From NCBI RefSeq assembly GCF_047302465.1, contig NZ_CP178621.1:248001-312000 (forward strand): DNA of 64,000 bases. The letters run 5' to 3'. The notes beneath the pieces were generated by a model. The model made no database searches and was not told the origin of the DNA. It saw nothing but the letters and a program-made list of their open reading frames with translations. This DNA is from JACMRP01 sp047302465 (GTDB taxonomy: Bacteria; Bdellovibrionota; Bdellovibrionia; Bdellovibrionales; Bdellovibrionaceae). The translations under genes were made by a program, and so were the position numbers. This document shows, in pieces, positions 43,661 through 51,400 of this stretch (within the stretch, counting starts at the first letter, position 1; each line of letters opens with the position of its first letter).

Positions 43661-45190
43661 TTGAATATTTCGTCGAGATCTCAAAAATATTACGCTCTGC
43701 TGTTAGCCTTTATTGCGGGTTTTCTTTCGCTTTCAATCGAAGTTTTAGGAACCCAAATCGCTTTTTCTTTTTATGCCAGTTCTTCAGAAGCTTTGGCGGT
43801 AAGTCTGTGTGCTTTTCTTACTGGCCTTGCGACTGCAAGTTGGCTTTCACACCGCTACAACGAGATATTTCTTAGATCCTTCGAAAAACTGATGGTGTGG
43901 ATTCTATTTACACTTTCCATTTTGATCGGGGTCGTCCTTGCACACTTTGATAGCCTACAGCTGAATTTAATCCGCTTTAGTTCGAGCATTAGTGGATCCC
44001 ATAACTTATTCAATGTTGGTTTTGGCGTTCTGTGCTTCCTCTATCTCTTTATTCCTGCTGTTCTTATTGGAATTCTGTTCCCTTTAGCGAATGACAGATT
44101 GTCCAAAGTCGGAATTTCGACAGGCAAAGTGAATCTCATAGATTTAATTGGTGCCGTTGCTGGGACATTACTCACTGGTTTTGTTTTTATTCCGTATTTA
44201 GGTGTCAGTCGGTCTTTTGCTCTCATCAGCTTTGTCAGTCTTGCTGCTGGCTTTTTGATTTCAATACAGATCAGTCGCAAGTACCAACTTGGCAGCCTTT
44301 TTATATTTTTAGTTTTAGCGCCATTTGCCAAAACCGTCTACGAAACTAAATACGTTACTGTCACTAACCCGACGGCTGAGATTCTTTATCAAGAGGATTC
44401 AAAGTTCGGCAAAGTGACAATCATAAAAAATCAGGTCGGCATGACCGAAAATAAAGAGCTCTTCATTAACTATCGAATCATGTGTCGCACAAGCGTGCGT
44501 CTTGCAGAAGATAGTTTGGCTTCCTTGTCTTTTCTTAAAGTTGAACAGCCCCATTTGAATGTTTTAAATGTGGGGTTGGGCTGTGGCTTCACAGCCTCGA
44601 CGGTATTAAAAAGCCATCAAGACCTGCAGTTAGATATTGCCGAAATCAACGAAAAGGTTGCCAAAGGAGCAGCTACTTATTTCCGCAAAGAAAACAATGC
44701 TGTCTTGGAAGATCCACGCGTTCGGTTAATTATTGAAGATGGTTATAACGTACTAAAAACCAGCTCAAAAACCTACAATCGCATATTCATTGATATTGAA
44801 GAGCCCACTATCATTCAAAGCAGTGCTCTTTTTACCGAAGACGGGATGAAGCTAGCAAAGCAGCGGCTGGCAAAAGACGGAGTTTTCGGCCTATGGTCTT
44901 TCGATCAAAAAGAAACTGCAAAAATTATTTTGAATACTATGCGCAGACAATGGAAATACGCAGCCGTCTATCCGATCGCAGAATCCTTAGTTTATTTTGC
45001 CTCTGATCACGAATTGCCCGAGGCCACTGAAATTACGGATGTGAATAGAAGAAAAGAAATCGAAGACGTTCCTTTGGATCTGGTCGCAACAGTTACCGAC
45101 AATCCTTACCCACGCTACTTTGATGTGAACAAAGTGATGCACATCCCACCTGAAAATCAAGAACCTAATGAAATGAAGCCCGCTCAATAG
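43661..45190 (+). CDS. Membrane-fused spermidine synthase-like protein
   Basis: A 509-residue protein: about six membrane helices in residues 10-205 (starting LLLAFIAGFLSLSIEVLGTQ, the usual first helix of membrane polyamine-synthase-like proteins), then a Rossmann methyltransferase-like aminopropyltransferase domain. In it LNVGLGCGFTASTVLKSH binds the nucleoside, DIAEINEKVAKGAATYF has the acidic ribose contact, and FIDIEEPTI replaces the usual D/E-D-P motif. True putrescine-binding residues are not clearly conserved. The start is TTG 43661 without a clear SD and is uncertain. Function inferred as a SpeE-like transferase of unknown substrate. Confidence 0.75.
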   Translation: MNISSRSQKYYALLLAFIAGFLSLSIEVLGTQIAFSFYASSSEALAVSLCAFLTGLATASWLSHRYNEIFLRSFEKLMVWILFTLSILIGVVLAHFDSLQLNLIRFSSSISGSHNLFNVGFGVLCFLYLFIPAVLIGILFPLANDRLSKVGISTGKVNLIDLIGAVAGTLLTGFVFIPYLGVSRSFALISFVSLAAGFLISIQISRKYQLGSLFIFLVLAPFAKTVYETKYVTVTNPTAEILYQEDSKFGKVTIIKNQVGMTENKELFINYRIMCRTSVRLAEDSLASLSFLKVEQPHLNVLNVGLGCGFTASTVLKSHQDLQLDIAEINEKVAKGAATYFRKENNAVLEDPRVRLIIEDGYNVLKTSSKTYNRIFIDIEEPTIIQSSALFTEDGMKLAKQRLAKDGVFGLWSFDQKETAKIILNTMRRQWKYAAVYPIAESLVYFASDHELPEATEITDVNRRKEIEDVPLDLVATVTDNPYPRYFDVNKVMHIPPENQEPNEMKPAQ

Positions 45191-45210
45191 CTGAAATATG
45201 CCGAATCAAT

Positions 45211-45501
45211 TTAGTGACCTAATAGAAGTTTTCTTACTGAGTGATTTGTCGGGCAGTGAGTTTCGATTTCCTTGTAAAACTCAGTCATATTTCCAATATA
45301 CAACGGCACCCACCATGTTTTCATAAAAAATGGCAAGCGACGTTTTTTTAGGGAAATGAGCATATAGGGGAGGCCAAAAAAAGATGTCTTCTTTGCAGAC
45401 GACATATCTTCCCAGGCCGCGAAGTTCGATCCATTAACTCTAATTCCAAGAGCAGAGGCCTGAGGCCGAAATGTCGGGAAATTATTTTTTGGTACGAGCA
45501 T
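45211..45501 (-). CDS. Small cytoplasmic protein, PH-like pattern, hypothetical
   Basis: A 96-residue ORF with AAGAAGGGCC before the ATG. The composition (SNFAAWEDMSSAKK, FFGLPYMLISLKKRRLPFF, WWVPLYIGNMTEFYKEIE) looks like a small beta-sandwich followed by a C-terminal helix, as in bacterial PH-domain-type proteins; no certain family. It lies in the 561-base gap before the P450 gene and is transcribed the other way. It could be spurious, but the protein-like pattern supports it. Confidence 0.55.
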   Translation of the reverse strand: MLVPKNNFPTFRPQASALGIRVNGSNFAAWEDMSSAKKTSFFGLPYMLISLKKRRLPFFMKTWWVPLYIGNMTEFYKEIETHCPTNHSVRKLLLGH

Positions 45502-45751
45502 AGAGGCCCTTCTTCAATTTGAAAAAATACTGTACATTTCAAACCGTCATTTGCCACGGAATTTCTGCCTGGCCTTCGGCATCACTTTGAAAATACGAAT
45601 AGACGAAATTTTGACAGGGCAGGCAGAGAGATTCGCAAGATCCCACTAGCTTTGGAAAACACAGAAATCCGAACGGATCTATATCTATTGGTTATGAATA
45701 GGTAACTTTAATGAACTTATTTTCAATTATGTTCTGGCATAGATTGCCCCT

Positions 45752-47056
45752 ATGGAAACGACGAAATGCCCAATCACAAGATTATTAAGAATGAACCCGA
45801 TAGGAAAGCTCATGGCCTTCCAGCAGGATCCCTACGGTTTTTTCGATGAATACAAACCGAAAGATACGAGTCAACCGGTCCAATTAAATTTAGGATTCCG
45901 TCGCTTCTTCTTTTGTTATGACCCTCAACACGCCCAGCATATCCTTCAAGAGCAAAAGCACAAATACGACAAAAGTTCTTTGGTATTGAAGAAGATTAAA
46001 CCCCTTTCTGGACCGCAAGGCCTTATTCAGCTCACAGGAGACGACGCACAAAGGGTTCGCCAGACAAGCACTAAACTTACAAATAATGCCGGTATGGATC
46101 GTCTTGTTCAGAAAGTAGAGGGGTTTGTTCAAGAACTCTTCCCGCTCATCGATAGATCCATCGAGAAAAATGAGGCCGTGGATCTGGTTCCGCATCTAAC
46201 ACGAATTGTACTAAGGACAGCCGGAGTATTCGTGCTGAATCACGACCTTATTTCTGAGTCAGACAAGCTCAATGCTGCTTTCGTGGATTTAAATCGGAAG
46301 GCCGGAGAAAGTCTGCGAAGCATCGCCGAGTGCCCCTTCTCCCCAGCAAAAAAACGATCACTGAATACAATTCACGCAGAATTGGACCAAATTGCAGAAG
46401 AAGCTCTGAAAGACGACGAGCCTTCTCTCTTAAAGGCTCTGACGAACAGAGGTGAAGACAAATCGTTTGTTCGTGATCAATTAAAAGCATTTATGTTCGC
46501 GGGTTACGATACCACCGCATCTTCACTAATCTTTGCGACGTATCTCGTCGCCGCAAATCAGGCAGTTCAGAGTCGAATTGCTTCAGAAGCCGTTCGCATA
46601 CCTGAAATGAATTATGAGGGGCTTAAAAGTTCTGTCTTCGTACAGTCTACTTATAAAGAAGCATTGAGACTTTATCCATCAGCTTATTTTTTACCTCGAG
46701 AAACCAACCAGGACGATGTTGTGGGAGGAGTCAAAATTCCCAAAGGCTCTCAAGTATTTTTAAGTGTTCGCCACATTCAGCGACACCCGGAATACTTTGA
46801 GCGCCCAGATGAATTTGTCGCAGATCGATTTATAAACGGTCTTAAGCATCCATTCTCATTTCTTCCATTCGGGGGCGGCCCGAGGATCTGTATTGGCATG
46901 GCCCTCGCCAAGCTTGAAGCTACATTAGTCCTTCAGAAACTCTGTGAACGTTACGAGATGCAGGCGGCGAACCCTGAGCCTCCAGAAATTGAAGCTCTTA
47001 TAACTGCTCATACTAAATCACCACTTCCGGTATTTTTTAAGAGACGCTATTCATGA
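45752..47056 (+). CDS. Cytochrome P450 monooxygenase
   Basis: A 434-residue heme-thiolate enzyme that inserts oxygen into an organic substrate. Signatures: I-helix AGYDTTAS (250-257), K-helix KEALR with E303 and R306, and heme loop FLPFGGGPRICIGMALA with thiolate C380. No membrane anchor is visible, so it is a soluble class I type needing ferredoxin and reductase from elsewhere. The C-helix region GDDAQRVRQ lacks the usual His. The terpene-cyclase-like gene starts at its stop (ATGA overlap), which suggests the P450 oxidises that cyclase's product. ATG 45752 has a weak SD; ATG 45791 is an alternative. Confidence 0.95.
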   Translation: METTKCPITRLLRMNPIGKLMAFQQDPYGFFDEYKPKDTSQPVQLNLGFRRFFFCYDPQHAQHILQEQKHKYDKSSLVLKKIKPLSGPQGLIQLTGDDAQRVRQTSTKLTNNAGMDRLVQKVEGFVQELFPLIDRSIEKNEAVDLVPHLTRIVLRTAGVFVLNHDLISESDKLNAAFVDLNRKAGESLRSIAECPFSPAKKRSLNTIHAELDQIAEEALKDDEPSLLKALTNRGEDKSFVRDQLKAFMFAGYDTTASSLIFATYLVAANQAVQSRIASEAVRIPEMNYEGLKSSVFVQSTYKEALRLYPSAYFLPRETNQDDVVGGVKIPKGSQVFLSVRHIQRHPEYFERPDEFVADRFINGLKHPFSFLPFGGGPRICIGMALAKLEATLVLQKLCERYEMQAANPEPPEIEALITAHTKSPLPVFFKRRYS

Positions 47057-47919
47057 GCGCACTTAAGACTCAAAACACTTTGAATGAAATTGAACGCAAT
47101 ATGACGGAATTAGCTCCTTACCGTCCGCCTGAGTTGTTTAAAGAGTTTTTGGTCCAAGGATACACCGCGATCACACTGAGTTCAGTTTCTTCAGATGACT
47201 TTCAGGATCTGCTACGGGCGAAGCTTTGTATGGGAACACTCATCACTTTGTATGATGACTATGCCGATCGACCTTCTCAGTACGACCCCGAACTTTTAGA
47301 GGACCTATATCAGTTAAATTTTGGAAGATACGACACAGTTAGGTGTATGAATCTGACAAACCGGCACGTTTTGAGTTTCTCTAGTTCCCTATTTAAAGAA
47401 ATGAATAGCGTTTTACAGGGGCTACCTCACTACAAACACTTAATTGAAATCATCAGTTTTGACCTTATGCAGTTCTACTCTGCAAATCGATATAGCTCCC
47501 TTGTGACCGCGAACCCACATCTTGGGAACCAACTAGAAAATCGTTCTTACGCGCATCACAATATGGGAATGGTCATCGTCTCTATGATGGATTTGATGGC
47601 GAGTAAGAGCTTGAAAGTTTCTGAACTGGGAGCGATTCGCGAAGTTCTTTTGATGGGTCAAAGGATGGGGCGAATTTTTAACGTCCTAGCTACCAGCAAA
47701 CGGGAAGCGATCGACGGTGATGTGACCGGAGAGCTCGCGACTTGTAGGACAGAATATGAAATAGAAAATGGGGAGAGAAGTTTGAGACAAGAAATTTTAG
47801 ATCTCCAAAATCGAATTGCATCTTATGACGATCGAATCACAACTTTTTCAGTTGAAGCTTATCTAGATGGATTAGCGAAAGTTCAGCGGTTGCACAAGAA
47901 AATGGAAGGCACGATATGA
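47053..47919 (+). CDS. Putative class I terpene cyclase (non-canonical, short)
   Basis: A 288-residue all-helical protein. It has the Asp-rich motif DDYAD (68-72, DDxxD) and an NSE-type motif NVLATSKRE (N210, T214, E218). The 142-residue spacing between them is close to that of pentalenene and epi-isozizaene synthases (about 140). R164 lies 46 residues before N210, the place of the pyrophosphate-sensor Arg. The usual C-terminal Arg-Tyr pair would fall beyond its end and is missing, as is the conserved Asp in the NSE motif. It overlaps the P450 and GFA genes by four bases each. Product unknown; sesquiterpene- or monoterpene-like cyclisation is inferred. Confidence 0.68.
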   Translation: MSALKTQNTLNEIERNMTELAPYRPPELFKEFLVQGYTAITLSSVSSDDFQDLLRAKLCMGTLITLYDDYADRPSQYDPELLEDLYQLNFGRYDTVRCMNLTNRHVLSFSSSLFKEMNSVLQGLPHYKHLIEIISFDLMQFYSANRYSSLVTANPHLGNQLENRSYAHHNMGMVIVSMMDLMASKSLKVSELGAIREVLLMGQRMGRIFNVLATSKREAIDGDVTGELATCRTEYEIENGERSLRQEILDLQNRIASYDDRITTFSVEAYLDGLAKVQRLHKKMEGTI

Positions 47920-48350
47920 CACATAAATCTGGACGATGCTTGTGTGGAAAGGTTCAGTATAAAATTTCTGGTCCGCCGATTTCTCAAGGCGTTTGCTATT
48001 GTCTTCAATGTCAAAGGTCGGGTGGAACATTCGGTAGCCCACTCATGGTTCTACATCATGGTGCTTTTGATTGCTCTTCAGAAGCACTGTCATCGTGTAA
48101 AACAACGTCAGATCGTGGATCGATAGTAACCCGAAATTTTTGTAGAGAGTGTGGGAGCCACATCTTCTCTCAGATATCTGACGTTCCTGAGATCATTACT
48201 GTGAAGGCTGCTACTCTTGATGATGTCTCTGACTTTGTTCCTCAGTACCTGGTTTGGGTGCGCAGTGCACCTCCGTCATGTGCTTTTCCGCAGGGGGTGC
48301 CGTCGTTTCCGGAAAGCGCGCCGTTGGAGATGGTGCTAGCCCTCAGGTAG
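47916..48350 (+). CDS. GFA/CENP-V family zinc protein
   Basis: A 144-residue protein of the glutathione-dependent formaldehyde-activating (Gfa) fold. Zinc-binding cysteines are arranged as GRCLCGKVQY (CxC), CYCLQCQRSGG (CxxC with an extra Cys) and NFCRECGSHIF (CxxC). The family binds zinc and often acts on glutathione adducts or in carbon-sulfur chemistry, but few members are characterised. It overlaps the cyclase gene by four bases and closes the P450/cyclase/GFA operon, so a role in finishing or detoxifying the terpenoid product is inferred. No terminator seen in the 117 bases to the next gene. Confidence 0.88.
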   Translation: MTHKSGRCLCGKVQYKISGPPISQGVCYCLQCQRSGGTFGSPLMVLHHGAFDCSSEALSSCKTTSDRGSIVTRNFCRECGSHIFSQISDVPEIITVKAATLDDVSDFVPQYLVWVRSAPPSCAFPQGVPSFPESAPLEMVLALR

Positions 48351-48467
48351 GTGGCGGCGCAGAATAGGTGAGTTTCGAACTGAGAAGAAGCAACTCGCCA
48401 CGTAATCAAATTAAATTGTACCTCGTTTGAAGGTGAAAGTGAAGCTATCGAAACGGAGGACAATTTT

Positions 48468-51400
48468 CTAAAGGCGAGTGGAGCTCATTTGAGCTGCTAA
48501 CTCTAAAGCTCGTGGATCTTGTACGGAAATCAGTCCATTCAGAATTTGTTGGAAATTAGCGAGGGCATTTTTATCATTTCGCAATTCATCTTGGTTCTCG
48601 CGCCACAAAATCGCCAAGAAATATGAATACATTGAAATGTAGCGTTCTTGGCGGTAGTCAGAGTAATTTACATCTTTAAGTTCAGAAGCCACTATAGAGA
48701 GCCCTTTTATGCGGATACTCATTGCTGCTTCTTTACACAAAAGAGAGATAAATCGGCTGAGACATTTATCTGAACCAGTTCTGGCCTTCATCAAGCGCTC
48801 GTATAGCGGAAAGAGATCCGTTACTAGCGTCTTTACTTCAGCTGGCAAGATTTGAATGGTAATGTCATCAAGGCCCACCAATGAGCACCAAATTTCGTCG
48901 GCATCCCAAGAGCGCCTACTTGGTTTCAGCTGTTCAATGGAAAGAGCTAGCTCAAATATTTTATTAAGTTTAGTTTTGAAACCTTCCCAACTATTCGAAT
49001 GTTTGAGACCCATCCTAAAAAAGTCTCTTCCGAAATTATCCAACCAGTAATGTCCGTCGGTGCCAACTTCTAAAAATGTTTTCAATGACCTATCAAGTCG
49101 CACGTCGTCTCGCAAAAAGTACGTTACAGCGAAGGCGTTAATCATCCAGTTGTCCTGTTTGTATGGCGTACCTTTGGCATCTCCATGTTCTTCTATTGCT
49201 TTAGTCAAACGCTTTGAAATTTGATCTAGGCCAGAAGAACAAAACTCGATCCAGCCATTTCTTAGATTTTCATCCCATTCTTGCATCGGTGGAAGTCCAG
49301 AGGCAGCCTGCGTGAAATTCTCCAGACTGATTAGATTTCTCTCTGCACTTGGAAGATCCAAATCTTTTGCGAACTCAAAAATGTGGGGATCAAAATCCCA
49401 AGACGGCCATGCCGGTGGTACAGAGGCAGTGATAAATCTGTCCATTAAGGACGATACTTCTATTTCAAAGAATCGTCTTCGATCTTCTAAAGTGTAATCA
49501 CGAAAAATCTTAATCCTGAAGAAGTCATGTTTTGATAAGAACGCTTTAATTTTAGACTGCTTATTCTCATGTCTGGCATATCTAAAGGTTCGATCTGCAT
49601 CTTGCCAAGCCGTTCGTATCTTCGAGTAGTTGAATACAAGTGCCAGGATTTCTAAAATAAAGGAGTGGCTGGCTTTGGCGGATGCAATACTAGAAATTAA
49701 AGTAGACACTGAAACTGATCTTGGGCCGCAAATCAAACGGGCGACCTGCGTTCTGACCCAAACATCGCTCTCAGCGCCTACTGTTAGTTGGCCGATTACT
49801 TTAGCCAGAATGGCATCGTATTTTTGTCCTGAGCGATCATACGGATAACCGGCTACACCTGGATCAGTCCATAGCTCTTCGAGTGCATTGGTGATATTTT
49901 CCTTTGCAACGTTCAGCGAGGACTCATCAAAAGAAATAATCTTTCTTTTTGCGGCAACCAGCTTCAGTCCGTCGATCGCAAGTTGGCAATCTTTGGGCGC
50001 AGTTAGAATCGGGTCTTCCAGTTCGCCGGTCACAATCTTAGCGATGTATTCAGCTGTTTTTGCCAATTGAGAAAATTCAGCTTCCGAAAATGAAGGAGCA
50101 TCAAGAACCTTATTAACATTCATAGGAAATACAAGGAGACTCATTTGAGCATCATTCTTTTCAAAGCGTTCTTTGTGTTTCTCAAGAAATTCAGCTGGAG
50201 CTGAATAGTTCCATACTTGAGTACCATCCGCGAGCTGCCCGACATGATAGTTTGCAGGATTGAACTTACAAACTAGAGCTTCAAGTTGAGGATCTGATTG
50301 CACTTTAACTTCTCGCTCCCATCCAGATCTGGCTGTACTAAACAACTCGCTCATTTCAGAGACATTTAGAAGAAAGTGAATCGCCCATTGCTCCATGGAA
50401 GTCTTACGGTGATCCATTCCAAACCATTTAAGAGCAAGGTTAGCCATGTAACGGTCCTGCCCAGACCAAGAAATCATGGAGACCATGCTAGTGCGATTCT
50501 GTAGCAAGAATTGCTGATCCCACCAAATTATGTAAGGCAGGGTCAAAAGATTGCGTAGCTTATCTGACAACAACTTCGGGCTATACTTTGCGACCGAGAC
50601 CAACACACCTATGAAAGCTAGTGAGTCAATTTTCTGAACAATCTGGTCAATCCAAGGATCGACATTCTCTTTGGCGTCAATCTTTTCATACAGCCACTTT
50701 TCTAGGGCCATTAAAAAGGCCACTACTACATCTGGGCAATTTGCCAAATCCATCACCCAAAGAAATACCTGAGGATCGCCTCGCCAGAATTTCTTGTTAC
50801 CGTTTATTTCGATATCAAATCCGAATACTTCTTGCTGCCTTTTCTTTTCTCTCTCTGCCCATCGGTCCGTTACTAGCGATACAAGCGAGATTAAAGCATC
50901 TAATGCTTCCTGAGGTGCTGCCCTAAAGAAATTCAGAAATGGACCACTTGAATAAAGAGGCGGATAAAACTGCTGAGTATAAGAGGTGCCTAAGCGCTCA
51001 TCCATCCGCCAGCCGTCATCATGGATATCCTCGTATTCTTGAGGCTCCTCAATGATAGCGGCAAGAAGAAGTTTAGCTGCGAAAGATGGATTGTACTTTA
51101 CGATGTATAAGAAATTTTGAGAAGCCAAGCAGACTTCTTGAAATTCTCGATCTCTCTCGAACTCGGGACCGTTAGGTAGAACTTTTCTTTCTATTCTTCT
51201 GCGAGTTACGATAGGCATGATCGGAGGCGGTGCTTTTGATTTTGACTGAACAACCGGCATCTCAGGACGTTCGATACCATCTTCTCGTAGCCCAATGAGT
51301 TTCAGACATAGATCCTCAACCTCGTTTGGAAGATCAGGATAGGCAGCCAAAAGTGCCTGATAACATTTCTTATCAACCTCGTCCCGTACGTAGTTTTGTC

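Noticed and set aside
45731..45751. Possible sigma54 promoter (GG...GC) before the P450 gene
   Set aside because: Spacing between GG and GC is 8 rather than 10 bases, and it would be too close to the ATG.
47053..47919. Reading the cyclase-like protein as a polyprenyl diphosphate synthase
   Set aside because: Only one Asp-rich motif is present and the second one of that family is missing; the NSE-like motif with the right spacing fits a cyclase better.
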